Source: Perognathus longimembris pacificus
Lineage: Eukaryota; Chordata; Mammalia; Rodentia; Heteromyidae
Assembly: GCF_023159225.1 (NCBI RefSeq)
Contig: NC_063168.1
Span: forward strand, 60,119,398 to 60,183,397
Reading direction: 5' to 3'
DNA: 64,000 bases
The notes below the pieces were generated by a model. The model searched no databases. It was given only the letters and a program-made list of their open reading frames with translations, and had not been told where the DNA came from. Position numbers and translations under genes: made by a program. Within the stretch, counting starts at the first letter, position 1; every line of letters starts with the position of its first letter. This document shows positions 1 through 12,540 of the stretch, piece after piece.

Positions 1-334
1 AGTGGGTCAGATATTACCCTCAGCACAGTATAAATCCTTCAGGATGGAGACTGCTTTGGGAACTATAATGCATAAATTAAAAAATAGGTTGCACTGATTT
101 CTAGAAGAGCTTATTTGCATGAAGCTGAATGATCTAGTGAAGGCATCTGCTCTGAGGAAGGCAACCCAGGATCCACATTTTAGTTAAATAGTTTTGGCAG
201 ATTAATTGACCACTCTGAGCCACTTTTCCCATCCATAAAACTGAGAAAACTCTAGCCTCAGGGTTAAAAATAAAGGCCTACATGCCTTTACTGCTTTTAT
301 TGGTATGTAGAAAGTGCTGGATGAAAAAGGCTAG

Positions 335-600
335 AATTTCAAGGAATGTGAGAATGGTATTCTGGAAAGACAAAAGATGGGCTTTGGAATGTGACAGATC
401 TGGGCTTGATCCCAATTCCACCAGTTACAACCTGGGTGACCTCAGGCAACTTACTGAACTTGCTGCATTTTCTCATCTTTAAAATGGGATAATATCTACC
501 TTGCAGGACTATTGGGTGGTTTACATGATATAATGAATATTTGTGTAGAATACTTGGCACACATCAGGTGTGCATAAAAGATACCTATCATTACTCACTT
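335..600 (+). mobile_element. MIR SINE fossil
   Basis: The stretch matches the MIR layout. A tRNA-like start with 'tctgggcttgatcccaattcc' leads to the core 'acaacctgggtgacctcaggcaac', then 'ctcatctttaaaatgggataata', and the 3' end 'acttggcacacatcaggtgtgcataaa'. It is ancient, diverged and not mobile. Confidence 0.85.
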
Positions 601-2404
601 TTCTCTAGAAGTAATTAAAAGAACTGAGTCTATATATTATTTCCAACCTGACTGAGAAAAATACAAGTTGAAAATCTAACCTCTAGGTCAAAGTAGCCAT
701 GTTTTGCTCAACTAAACTTTTAAGTTAGTCTTATCCGCTTTTTTATTTGAGATAAATTCAGGAGTCCATAGGAACTTTTCGTTTTTAATTCTATAATGTT
801 CCTTCAGATGAAAAACAAAACATAGCTCTGGAGATTGTTAAGTCAATTGATGTTCTAAAATAAAAGGTGATCACAGACCAGAAACCATTTAAACAGGGCA
901 GGGCTTGATGACAATTTGGACAGACATTTTCTTTGTACCGGATAATGTGATGCTCTTACACATTCTCCTACATGCTTCCCTTCCTGTAAGAAAAGCACCT
1001 ATTTTGTCCCCACCCAGTAGCCTTTGGCTTCAGAAAAAGAAAACCAGAAATACAGTCAACCTGTATATTTAAGGACTGCCTAATTGGGTTTGTGAATGTA
1101 TTCAGATTGTGGCTTTACTTTGTTATGATTGTTTGGCCTACTTTTTGGTCATTATTTTTTCTATGAGAGGATGCAGTGGGAAGTAGAAATTAATTAAATG
1201 TTTTTGGAGAGCAATTACAATTAGAATTTCACTTGAGATAAAAGTATGGTTGCTCCTTAAAATGAGATTTTTAAATTATCATATTATTCTCACACCTAAC
1301 TCAAACTAAAGAAAATAAACCATGCAGACATAAGACAATTGTGTTGAGACAAGCTCTTGGCTTAAATGTGCTGGGGACTTGAGGATCAGACTCAAAGGAA
1401 TAAGATACTTTTCAGTGGAGGGTACTGGTTCAGCTCAGGAGTCTTAAGAAAAGTGCCTTCACACTCAACAAAACAGCCCTGATTGCTATGCTCTTCAGAT
1501 AACGGGTGGTCTGTTTTGTTCTTGAAAGCTCCACACATTTGTTGTCTCTTCTTTACTTTTTTTTTGGATAAAGATCTTTCTCAAATAATTTCATTCCCTG
1601 TCTCTAAATGACTCAAAGTTAAAATTATGAACATCAATTCTGGGAGCTGGTGACACAGTCCTGATACCAGCACTGGTAAGGTGACTGGAGCCTGATGTCT
1701 GCAGTTGCTTGAGTCTGTTCCCCTAGTTCCTGGCCTTGAGCTGTTAGGTTATCCTGCAGAAATTCTTCCCATGGTGGTATGGCTAGTGTATCTATGTAGC
1801 ACATAATATCCTCTGAGAGATTACATGGTCAGGGTCTTGGGAACTAGGCCACCAGGCTTATTAGAAGGAGTGAGACCAGACCTATGTGGGTGTATCATAG
1901 TGACTCTGGCTATCTCTGTAGTCTGCTCCCTAGTAGCTGCCATTTGGCAAGGGTGCTTGTCAGGCCCCATGGGGCTGCAGGCTGAGCTGCAGATTGGTGA
2001 GAGAGTTCCTCAGAAATCTCCATGTCTTGTCACAGCAGAGGACACACTCTAACTGCAGTGCAGGAATGGCTTAGTAGAACCTGCTCATTTTACAAGTGAG
2101 GGGATTGTATTATAGAGGGTGAACTGGCCCCAATTGCCTACATAGCTACAGGGAGACCCCAAGGTCCTGCCCTGAGTTCTGTGGGCCTCACTGTCACAGG
2201 CTACTGACCACACAGTAAGTTTCCCTGCAGGGGTGAAATAATCAGCTCTACAATGCCTCCTTTTACAGCATGACTTTGGGCTCTTCATCAACCCAAAGCT
2301 GGAAAATCCTTTAGAACAGACAGCAGTCAGGCACAATAGATTTTTGTCTTGTTTTCATTCTAATAAATACTTTATTAAATGCTAAGAAAAAAAAAAGCTG
2401 GAAA

Positions 2405-2610
2405 TCAACACTTGCTGAATGCTTACAATGTGGTGGATGCTTTTTGCACTATGATTCTCATCTTTTCTTTTGGAGTAAACCTAATGCTTGGAAGCAGAGA
2501 AACAACTTAAAGTTGTGAAGGTGGGGGGCCAGGATTATACCCTGGTCTACTGTGTCTACAGCCCATGTATGCTGTATCATAAGTGCCACAAATCTAACTT
2601 ACTGCTTGCT
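2405..2610 (-). mobile_element. MIR SINE fossil, reverse
   Basis: A reverse-oriented MIR. 'acacttgctgaatgcttacaatg' leads to 'actatgattctcatcttttc', then a degraded core with 'aacttaaagttgtgaaggtgg', and the tRNA-like end 'ccaggattataccctggtct'. Confidence 0.6.
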
Positions 2611-3358
2611 TCTAATATTCTGGAAGAATTTTGGTTCATCTGCCATTTTAGCCAGGTTTGCTATAAGCAAGCACGTTCTCTGACCCTTGATTAAAGGAAG
2701 CACAAAAATCGGAGACTAACAAATCAGAGAAGATAGGAGGAGGCATACAATATATGTTTTGTCTTTCAGACAAGTGAAGCTCATACGTAGAAGGATCTCA
2801 GGCTTTTAAGACTTTTTATTTTTGAAATTTCTATTTCCTTGTTTTCTTCCTTTGGATTGGGAAAGCATTTTATGGTCCTATCTAGGGACTTTAATGGTGT
2901 TTGACATTGCTTCGTGCTTCTGTTCTTCTCCCAGGGTTTCCATAACATTCTATTGACTTGCTATTCCTCTTCCTTTCAAATTTTTTACTACCTCCTTTCC
3001 TCCATCTGTTCAACAACCATCACTCCTAAAGCTCAGTTGAGGGACCTGTTAACCCTGAAGGAACCCTCCCATTTCTCCTTTAGAAAGCTCATCTATAAAT
3101 ACCACCCAATGACCAAATCCCTATATCCTTCCCTCACTACTCACCTATGCTCCAGTCTGATAATTCCAGAGCCTGGTGACTGTCTTAATAAAAGCTTTAT
3201 ATCTTTGACACATTTTCAGCCCCATCATCTAACTTGCAGCCTTCAAGTTACTAGGCATACTTATACTTATGGTCAGGAACAGTGAGATTGGAAATAGAGT
3301 AGCTTGTTCCAAACCTGTTAGGCAACAAGACAGAGCTGGTCTTGACTTTAGACCTTCA

Positions 3359-3362
<4 letters not shown>

Positions 3363-3408
<46 letters not shown>
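3363..3408. repeat. (TG)n microsatellite
   Basis: About 22 uninterrupted TG units lying exactly at the tail end of the B1-Geo SINE that follows, so it probably grew from that element's tail. Confidence 0.95.
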
Positions 3409-3620
3409 ACTTATACACACCAGTACTAGGGGCTTGAACTCAGTGCCTGGACATTATCCCTTAGATTTTTCCACTCAAGGCTGTTGCTTTATCACTTGAG
3501 TGATACCTCCATTTCTTGCATTTTGGTGAATAATTGGAGATAAGAATCTCATAGATTTAACTAAGATCTTCAGATCTTAGTCTCCTGAGTAGCTTAGATT
3601 ATAGGCATGTACTTGGCAGG
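3363..3620 (-). mobile_element. B1-Geo dimeric SINE with (CA)n tail
   Basis: A reverse-oriented composite SINE. The Geo-like half ('ggggcttgaactcagtgcct...cactcaaggctgttgc') is followed by the B1/7SL-like half ('agatcttagtctcctgagta', 'attataggcatg'). Its tail is an (AC)n/(TG)n microsatellite at 3363-3408. The insertion is flanked by target-site copies of ccttcagatt at 3353-3362 and 3621-3630. Confidence 0.75.
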
Positions 3621-3630
3621 CCTTCAGATT

Positions 3631-3869
3631 TTTTTTTTTCTTTTTGATCAGTTGTGGGGCTTGAATTCAGGGCCTGGGTGCTATCCCTGAGTTTTTATGC
3701 TTAAGGCTAGTGCTCTAACACTTTGAGCCATAGCTCCAACTCAGGTTTCCTAGTGACTAATTGGTTGATAAGAGTCTCATGGACTTTCCTGCTTCAAAAG
3801 GCAATCCTTAGATCTTAGTCTCCCAAACAACTATGATTATAGATATGAGCCACCAGCACTCAGCCTGGG
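3631..3869 (-). mobile_element. B1-Geo dimeric SINE inserted beside the previous one
   Basis: A poly-T start, then 'gtggggcttgaattcagggc', 'cttaaggctagtgctctaac', and the B1-like half ending 'gatatgagccaccagcactc'. It used the same target as the preceding SINE: ccttcagatt at 3621-3630, and ccttcgattt at 3870-3879 with one base lost. Confidence 0.75.
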
Positions 3870-4934
3870 CCTTCGATTTTAAATTCAGTGGTTCTGATAT
3901 TACCAGACTATTCTGTGATCATCTGGGAAAGAGCTTTAGCCTACTCTCCATTCACAACACATTGGATTATGTCTAACTGCAAAGCCACCCTTGACTCTCT
4001 TCATTCTGCTGTTCACCCAGGGAAGGCTGACATTCTAAGAGGATGGCCTCAGGGTACTGTCCTGCTCAGAGGTCACATTTACTTTCACTGTGGATCAACA
4101 GAAGTGGAAAGAGTATTTTTAAAAACATGAACCAATCTACTTTATGCACAGGTGAAGATACACTTAAGCCCAAGAACAACTACCTCAACCACCCACACCC
4201 AAAGATCACCTACACCCACTACTCCAAAGTCTAATCATCTTGTACCTAAACTTAACCATTAAGCTTTCTCTGCCTCCAGGACTGGCTCTCTATCTGTCCT
4301 ATCAGTCCTTAAAGACGTTAATTCTACCTCCAGTTCCAGCTCACCCAGACTAGCCAGGATAAAGGTCTCTAGATAAAAACACAGCAGCTAGGAAAGTCTA
4401 TTGTGTTGACTGCTTAAAGAGGGAGTGGCAAAGCCCAGGAAGCCCAGGCTAAACTTTTGCCTGGAAGAATGAAGTCTGGATACAGAAGTTGAAGTTCATG
4501 CACACAGAATATTTAAGAACATATGAATTACATAAGACACAAAAAAGAAACCCAAGTTTTGAAAGACTTTAAAATAAAGTACTTTATACACCTGAAGCAG
4601 ACTTAACCAGTGGACTCAGCATCTAAGCCCTTCTCACTCCACATGCCCCTGCTCTTACAACTTCGTTCCTACCCACTTCATCTTACCCCTGACCTTTCAC
4701 TAACACTAGGTGTGAGGGGGAATCTCTGCTGCTAGAGGTCAAATAGGTCATTTTGGGTACAGTACTGTTTTCACAGAAAAAAGGTTTTATTCTTCAGCTA
4801 TTCAACTTACTAAGTCATTGTTCAAACTTAGCTCATAGAGAAAATAAACTGAAATCTGTAAAGTAGTATCAGAACAACACTAACCAACATAGATCAGGAG
4901 GGCTTTCCAAACTCTGCTTCACTAAGGTGTGCAG

Positions 4935-4957
4935 TGTGTGTGTGTGTGTGTGTGTGT
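4935..4957. repeat. (TG)n microsatellite, short
   Basis: About eleven TG units in otherwise unremarkable sequence. Confidence 0.9.
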
Positions 4958-5552
4958 ATTTGGTTTTAGAACAGATTAAGTCTCAAACAAAACAGAGTTG
5001 TTGGTCTGACACTCCAAGAATGTGACCATAAGTATTCTTGACCATAGGACTTTTGGCCTGTGAGAGTCAAAGCCACCAGTGAGATTTCAACTATTTAAAA
5101 CTTAGTTACATTTGGCATGAGAGTAGGACCAAATGCATTATTTATTACAAGTATAATCAGAAAAGAGTTGGTACTTGATTCATTTTAAAAAGCTTGAGTT
5201 GGCCTGTCTGCACTAACTACACCAAGGGCAGGTGATTTTGAGATGAATCAAAAATAAACTCTTCCTTGAAGGATTCATCATGGGGAAAGTCAGTAAAGAG
5301 AGCAATCCCACAGAGCATGTGAGGTGTTAAAAGAGGAGGGTACGTGAAATGCTCCTGGGGTTCTGAGGCAGAGAGATTGCATCTCTGCATCTAGACTTGC
5401 CTTTGGCACTAGCTACTGCTCCTTTGCTCACGATGGCATTTTTAGTGGCCGGTAAGTCTCATGACCTAAGCTAGCAAATGCTTCCCAGTGGCTTCCAGAG
5501 CCAGCTGAGGGCAGCCTGGGTTCCCACACTCCATGTTCCCCTCTTCAATGTG

Positions 5553-5794
5553 TATTGTTTATTTTTTGATACTAGGGTTTGAACCCAGAGTCTGGGCACA
5601 CTGTTCCTGAGCAATTTTGTGCAAGGCTAGTGCTCTACCACTTGAGCTACAGCTCCACTTGCAACTTCTTTTAGTGGTTTATTGGAGGTAAGAATCTCAT
5701 CAACTTTTCCTGCCTGGGTTGGCTCCAAACCTTGATCCTCAGATCTCAGCCTCCCAAGTAGCTAGGATTACAGGTGTGAGCCACCAGTGCTTGG
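5553..5794 (-). mobile_element. B1-Geo dimeric SINE with target-site duplication
   Basis: A reverse-oriented complete dimer. The Geo half has 'ggctagtgctctaccacttg' and the B1 half ends 'aggtgtgagccaccagtgct'. Direct repeats of cttcaatgtg flank it at 5543-5552 and 5795-5804, which proves retroposition. Confidence 0.85.
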
Positions 5795-6429
5795 CTTCAA
5801 TGTGGTTTTTAGGAAGGTTGAACTCTATGCCTAGAAATATCAGCCTCTGCTTCACTGGCTACCTCTCCTTATGCTGAATATTCTCTCCTTCCTTAATCTA
5901 GTCATTTGGCCATCTCTATTGGCCCATGCACGACTCTTTGTTTTTTCAAACTCTTAAAAAAGTATTGCTTATCAATGGATTCTATAGCCTGCTCACGCCT
6001 GGCTTCTGCCTATGCTCACATGTGGATCTTTCACTACTCCATCAATAAGCCAGTGACCATTGCCAAAGCAATGTTTTCGCCTCTCAACTCTCTCTCTTAA
6101 ACCCTGCCCTTCCTACCTTCCTGTTGCCCTTCCCTCCAGCATCTCACCTCTCCCCTCTGGTTAGCAGCTTTCATCAGGAATCTTCCCTTGCCCTCCACCA
6201 GCAGTTGGCTTTCCCCAGAGTTGTGTGCAGCAGGGACTGTTACAGACTACTACCACTATATGGGTCATAAAGCTCAGTGTCACATTTCTTGGCTACTCAC
6301 TAAATATCTTAACTTGCTTCTTTCTCTCCTTTTCTCTCTCTTCTCTGTCTCCTCAATATATTTAAACTCATTGTCTTCCAAATTCTAGTCTTCTCTCTTC
6401 TTTCTCTTCCTCCCTCCATCTTTTCCTTC

Positions 6430-6454
6430 TCTCCCCCCCACCCCCCACCCCCCC
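6430..6454. repeat. C-rich simple sequence
   Basis: An almost pure cytosine run interrupted by single A residues, next to a CT-rich stretch at 6300-6430. Confidence 0.9.
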
Positions 6455-6559
6455 AGCTACCAGAGCCTGGAATCACACAGAAATCTGCGATTCCTCTCTT
6501 TCCCTCATCCCCCACCCAAGTCTGAGTGTTCACCAAGTCCTGATTCTATTTGAAAATAT

Positions 6560-7160
6560 TTCTGTAATATGTTCTTTCCTCTTCCTTCGTTCTACTTCCA
6601 CTGCTTTAGAAGCTTGCATTCTCTGCCTAGACAAGTCACCAAAGTGGCTTTTCCAGCCCCAGCTGCTTCCCACTTGCACCTGCCCCTCCCCTCTGCCATC
6701 AGACCTGAGCCTCACTGAGGTAATGCCGCCTCCCTGTTTAGCATCCCTCCAGGGCTCACCATCAGTAATAGGATACATTTTGAACAACTGTTTTCCTGTC
6801 TCATCTCCCAATTACTCCCTTCCTTCACATAGTTTACAAATTCAATTTGATGAATAATTTCCAGTCTTCAGTCCTGCATAATGTGAGCCCATGAACATGC
6901 TGTTCTTTGTGACATCCTTTCCCTTTTCCCTAGAAAACTTCCATCCACACTTAAAAGTCTGAGCTATAGGTTACTGTTCAAATCCCTTCAGAGTTTGAGC
7001 AGTACATCTGTATTATACGCTTGTATTATAGCCGTCTGCTCACAGTGTTTGTACCAATACTACTGCAGGCCTGTTTCTCCCGCCTGAGTGCAAATTCAGT
7101 GCCACCCACTCACTTGGAGCCAGGACAGGGTCCAAAGAACACACTCAAATGTTTGTGAGT
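6560..7160 (+). mobile_element. L2 LINE fossil, 3' region
   Basis: A pyrimidine-rich, degraded L2-like stretch. It contains 'ccagccccagctgcttccca', 'catgctgttctttgtgacat', 'cttccatccacacttaaaag' and the closing 'actcaaatgtttgtgag'. The match is to the general L2 3' layout and is weakly supported. Confidence 0.45.
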
Positions 7161-7785
7161 TTACTTGAATGTACACAAGTCTTCTCTCCTTGGCAAGAGA
7201 ACTTCAGCCTCTGCAGGCCTTGATGCTTTTAGGGATAGAGCTACAGACATAGCAGGTAAGGGATGAAGCAGTCTGCTGGGGACAGAGGCACCTGCCAAAT
7301 GACAGAGGTGGTTAAAAGTGGCTGTCAGAGGGAAGGTGTGTAGCAGGATACTGCTGTTTTTCACTATGTATCTTTCTGAGGTATTTGCTTTTGTAATTAT
7401 GTTCGTGTTTCCTTGGTAAATATAATACAAATCATCTATCAATAAGTCTACAAACTTCTAAGACCACTTTCGGTATTTTTGAAGGACAAGATATATTCTG
7501 AGGGTTTAAGTCTGAGTAGACTGTAATTAGTGAGTGCTAATGACAAGGGAGAGACCCTTGGTTAGGGCTATACCTCAAGGGAAGAGTCCTGCTCCTGAGA
7601 ACCAAGGGAAGCTCTGCAGAGAATGGGTGCATTTGCTTTTATCAGTATATAGATTTGTGTGTTGTTTTTTCAAAATATAAGAAGATATATTAAGAAAGTA
7701 TATTACTCCTTCTACTACTGACAGGTAACATCTGGCGAGGAGGCAGCTTTTCTAAGTTTGAATGTGTATCAAAACTCACACTTTA

Positions 7786-8007
7786 GGGCTGGGGATATAG
7801 CCTAGTGGCAAGAGTGCCTGCCTCAGATACACGAGGCCCTAGGTTCGATTCCCCAGCACCACATATACAGAAAAACGGCCAGAAGCGGTGCTGTGGCTCA
7901 AGTGGCAGAGTGCTAGCCTTGAGCGGGAAGAAGCCAGGGACAGTGCTCAGGCCCTGAGTCCAAGGCCCAGGACTGGCCAAAAAAACAAACAAACAAACAA
8001 AAAAAAC
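7786..8007 (+). mobile_element. IDL-Geo SINE, young subfamily
   Basis: A full dimer. The IDL monomer (GGGCTGGGGATATAGCC, with a tRNA-like B box GGTTCGATTCC) is joined to Geo (CTGTGGCTCAAGTGG through CCCAGGACTGGCC) and an A-rich tail. A 13-bp target duplication aactcacacttta lies at 7773-7785 and 8008-8020. The subfamily mark GAGCGGGAAGAAG is present. Confidence 0.95.
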
Positions 8008-10479
8008 AACTCACACTTTAATATTGTAGGCTGAGGATTTTCATGTGCACACACACATCTGAGTAATGGAGGTCAGACTTCATGCTGGACATTTCAGAGG
8101 AGAAAGTGGTTTCTATGAGGTCACTGGGCACTTGGGTCAGTGAGGACAACACAGTGGGCAGCAGAATGAATGGACACAGTGCCCAACACACATCACAAAT
8201 AGATTCTTTCAAAGGCCAGAGAAGAGATCAATCAGTCCTTGCTAAACACATCCGGGGGCTGTGGAGTATGAAAGCGTATTTTGCTTTGGTACAGCTACGA
8301 AAGCCTATCAGAATCAGATTCTAGTGTTCTTTCTAAATGAGAGCTGAGTCACAGGTACCTTGATGCTGTGTCTGCAGACTAAAGTGGATGACTCATGTCT
8401 GTAAAATTCTCAGAGAAAGTACCAACCGACCCCTTGCTTAGTCATCTTTTGCATGGATGCTGGGTTCATGAGCTCTGTAAACTATAATGAGCGATCTAGC
8501 CTTTTACCATCTCTTTATTCTTTTCTAAACAGTACAAATTACAACTCTAAAAATAACCTCATCTACGCAAGTGAGTCACTTTGACCTAACAAGCTTCCAC
8601 AAGTAGCTACCCGGCTAAATTGTAATATTTACTTGTAGAGGTACAAATCTTGCTGGCATATTAGCCCCCATTTTTCTTTTAGATCAAAATTTGGTAGACT
8701 GGGAGAAGAGGGCCTTGTCAAATGTTTTAAAGAAAAAATGGCTTATTCCTTTGACATATGCAAAAGTTTAGTATAGGCATGAAAAAAGAATTCTCTGAAA
8801 GCTATTCCTAATGTCTTATGAACACTAGAGTGTTAATATTTTAGCCTAGAGATTCATCAAAGACTTTTCTTTCAGTAAAGGGTCCATTATTGACTGTTTA
8901 AAGAGAAGTATTAGTAATTCTGTTTACTCTAAAATCCTTGACTACATATTTATGGTATTTTGACAAAAGATCCAGCCACGCTAATAAATGCATATTGCTA
9001 AATATTAATCTTTGCTCCCTAACTGCTGATCCTGCACCACACCCCGAGTTCTCTGGACACACAGTTGAGCTTTGGTACTCCACCCACTTACCATGTAGCT
9101 TTCCAACCCTCAGGCCTGCTCACTGGTCTTCAGCTTGCCTTTCTAGAGCCTGGCATATTGGCTCTCTCCAGCCCCACCCGAGGCCTGTCCTAGTTAGGTA
9201 TTAAGTACAATGAATTCAACCTGGGGGTAGGAGCTGGTTACCTACATAGAGCTTATACCATGATAAATGTAGCAGCTATCCTGAAATGTCAAAGCACTGA
9301 CCATCTACACTCTGGCTTTGGTCAGAGGGGACAGGTATTTCCTCCATGATTGGCCAGAAACGGAACTACCTATATCACTAGGCCTGCAAACTTTTCAGTA
9401 TTATTCCAGCTTTTTGTCTGAGGTCAGATTTGGGTCTCATCCAGATGGTCATGTGAACAGTTTCTATCAGTTTCTGGGGGTGCTTAAGAAAAAAAAAATA
9501 TGTAATCACTGGTCCATCTGAAAATTCTCTAGGAAATGGGCTGTAAAGCCCACTGCTGGTTCCTCTCAGGCAGAGGCTAAGCACCTCAACCTTTCCTCAC
9601 TCTACTTCACTTGACTTAGACCAAAGAGGTCAGCTGGAGTCACCTGAAATCTGCTCTTTACCCTCATGCGCAGCCGCTGCTGGTTGGTGCACATAAGGGT
9701 CTGGTCACTCCTTCACTTCAGTCCCAAGCCCCAGCAGAGGCTGTGAGTAACACACAGGAGGCATGCCTCCACGCCTGTGCTCACTGTGGACTCCACAACA
9801 CTACTTCCTTCCCAGGTCACAGAGCTCCCATTACCCTTTTATTACCATGAATTTGATGGCATACAACCTCCAGAAGCTTCTCTTTCCTTATCTTCTTGTC
9901 ACAGTTGGGAAAAGACAAGATCTTATATATGCAAATGCGTTTAGACTGTGATGTACTCTAACTACCCAGCTCTCCCACTTCAGCCAGTGGATGCTGAAGG
10001 CCTGCCACTGTGTGGAGCTCCGTGCAGAATAATTCTTTAAGACATGATTCAGACTTTGGCTTTGACCTTAGTGAACAGAGTAACTAGAACAATGAAGCAA
10101 ATGCAGCCAACAATGAAAGAACCACCTAAGATAATATATGCTAAGACGTCACAGTTGCGTTATTCAGATGGAGGGTTATAGTACTTGGGTACTCAGATCA
10201 GAAAGCAAAGTGGTGAAGGGTTTTCAGAAACTGTGTAAGGAAGATGAGGAGGTGAGGGGAGAACAGCAAACAGGCCCTGGCTGAGTAAGAGAACTTCTGC
10301 TGGGCAACAGGAGACTTTCCTGGAAGAGGCCATTAGATAAAAGTGGTTTCTCAATCAGATGAATGTGGTGGCAGGGCATGAGAGCTGGCCAGTGAAGTAA
10401 TCCCAGAGGAAGGTGACCTGGAGTGAGGTGACATGAACCAGAGAAGCTGGGGAGGAGATATGGGGGTGGGAAAGCCCAG

Positions 10480-10680
10480 GCATAAGTAACATCTTGCATT
10501 TCTAAAGCACATGATGGACTGCACAGTGTGCTTCTATGTGATGCCATCTTCTCTACCCTCTGAAGGTGGGTGGGCTAAGTAGCAATCCCATTTCAGGGCC
10601 AGCATAAGGGGAGACTGAGAACTAACCTGGTTTTCTGACTGTGGTACCAGCGCTCTTTCTCCATCTGTGTAGCTCTCAAG
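10480..10680 (-). mobile_element. Possible MIR fossil
   Basis: Weak reverse MIR layout: 'tgccatcttctctaccctctgaagg', then 'tttcagggccagcataaggg' and an end 'ggtaccagcgctctttctcc'. Highly diverged. Confidence 0.3.
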
Positions 10681-11424
10681 ACTAGGTGTATGTCAGTCTA
10701 AACTAGGAAGCTGCTTAAAACAGGCCCTTGAAGAAAGGTGGGGTGGGGACAGGGTGCTCTGGGGTCAGAAATTTTCAAGGCTATGTAGGTTCTAGTGTAG
10801 AGTCAGGACGGAAGCCAATGTACTGCACTGCACAGGAACCACTGAACCACATATGAACCACATAATGTGGTGCCTGAGTGCACAGAGGAAGGAACTAACA
10901 TACTGTTCTAAAGTTTGGAGATTCAGTTCTTGGGAGTCGTGTCCTGCCACTACAAGCTGGATGGATCAGATGTTCAGAGAATTGGGTAAGAACGTCTCAA
11001 GCACCAGGAAGTCTTATCAGCTCTCTGTGTCTGTGTTAATTCTTATCTTTATCCTTACCAGTCAGAGCAAAACAATTTTGTGGTGTTCTGTGAGATAGGC
11101 TGAGGGCACTGTGGCTATGAGGGTGACTTCATGTGAGCAGGGCGACTTCCGGTCATGAGAATTCTCCGGTCACTGAATTCTCCCTGCCCACGTGAGGCCC
11201 TTTTCTGTTGGAGCCTTTGTCTCCAATGCCCCAACTGTCCTCTCTCACATACTCCTTCAGGCATGTGAGTCCTCAGTCAAATGTGAAGCAGTTCCTGTCT
11301 TCCCTGGGCAGAGGGAGGTGCTCCTTTCTGCTCCCCACACATCTGCTGGTCTCACATACCTCCCTGCTAGACAAGAGCAACCTGATGGCACCATCTTGGA
11401 CCATCTGGGAAGTTCTACATAAAA

Positions 11425-11615
11425 GAGGTGTGCTGGTAGCATGCCTATAATTATAGCTACTCAGAAGGCTGAGATCTAAGGATTGCAGGTTGAAGCCATA
11501 AACTACAAAAAAAAAAAAAAAAAAAAGCACCAGAAGTAGTGATAAAGCACTAGCCTTGAATAAAATCAGCCCAGGGACAGTGCCCAGACCCTGGAGTTCA
11601 AACCCTAGGGCCAGT
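11425..11615 (+). mobile_element. B1-Geo dimeric SINE
   Basis: The B1-like half 'gtgctggtagcatgcctata...agctactcagaaggctgag' is separated by a 20-base A run from the Geo-like half 'gataaagcactagccttgaa...agggacagtgcccag'. It continues directly into the microsatellite downstream. Confidence 0.75.
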
Positions 11616-11717
11616 GCGCACGTGCGTGCGTGTGTGCGCGCACACACACACACACACAGACATACATATATAGACAGACAGACAGACAGACAGACACACA
11701 CACACACACACACACAG
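11614..11717. repeat. Compound alternating purine-pyrimidine microsatellite
   Basis: GTGCGCACGTGCGTGCGTGT runs into (CA)n, then five to six CAGA tetranucleotide units and another (CA)n. It forms the tail of the preceding SINE. The strictly alternating CG/CA part is the type able to adopt Z-DNA. Confidence 0.9.
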
Positions 11718-12329
11718 GCCTCCCTCCTAATTATTTGCTTACTCTTGGAGATGTCTCTGCAACTGATCTGAATAGCCCTCTCTGTAATTCTGTTTTCTGT
11801 TACATTTTCATTTTCATTTGAAGCAAAAACAAACTTCTACCAAACCACACTTTCATTTGACTGCTCAGACTTGTAGTGGAGTTTTAGTTGCTGAGCAGAG
11901 CCACGCCTGCCTTTCTCTTATTTTTAAACCTGTGTCTAAGTAATAAGTTGCCCCTTTTATTATACAGGGTTCCATCCTTCAATCTACTTCCCTCTCCCAA
12001 GCTATAAGTTTTAGTAATTTTGCCCTAATGACTATTTTCCTAGGGAATATCCAAAGTGCTAAACCCAACTTACACATTTCTAAAGTACAAACAAAGAACT
12101 TGGTGTTTCATTTAGTTTTTACAATTTGATCATGTGGAAGTACTTGTATCAGGCTTTTGAATTACAATTTTGAACATAGTCTGGTCCTAGACCCTCACTG
12201 CTTATTCTAGTAAATACACTGTTCTAATAAACGCTGTTCCCTGTATTGTACTTCACCTTTTAAAGTATAACTGTCTTTTCTGTTTTGAGACAAGAGTCTT
12301 GCTGTGTAGCCCATTAAAGTGCAAGTTTT

Positions 12330-12540
12330 GTCTTCTCTTTTTGTGCCTATACTGAGGCTTGAACTCAGGGCCTGGGTGCACTGTCCTTTAACTTTTTTGC
12401 ACTCTACCACTTGAGCTACAAGTCCATTTTTGACTTTTTGGCAAGTAATTGAAGATGTCTCATTGCATTTCCTGTTTAGGCTGGCTTCAAGCTATCTCAG
12501 CCTCCTAAATAGCTAGGATTACAAGTGTGAACTACTGGTT
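12330..12540 (-). mobile_element. B1-Geo dimeric SINE, decayed
   Basis: Reverse-oriented: 'gaggcttgaactcagggcct', 'gcactctaccacttgagcta', then the B1-like half 'ctcagcctcctaaatagcta' and 'acaagtgtgaactactggt'. A short B1-like piece with 'ttttgagacaagagtcttgc' precedes it at about 12280-12310. Confidence 0.7.

Noticed and set aside
3229..3499. ORFs with runs of His-Thr or Cys-Val
   Set aside because: Products of the (TG)n microsatellite at 3363-3408. The same applies to those at 11.3-11.8 kb, 17.1-17.35 kb and 55.1-55.4 kb.
7786..7860. tRNA-like sequence with A and B boxes
   Set aside because: It is the IDL half of a SINE and recurs many times; it lacks a complete tRNA cloverleaf and acceptor end, so it is not a tRNA gene.
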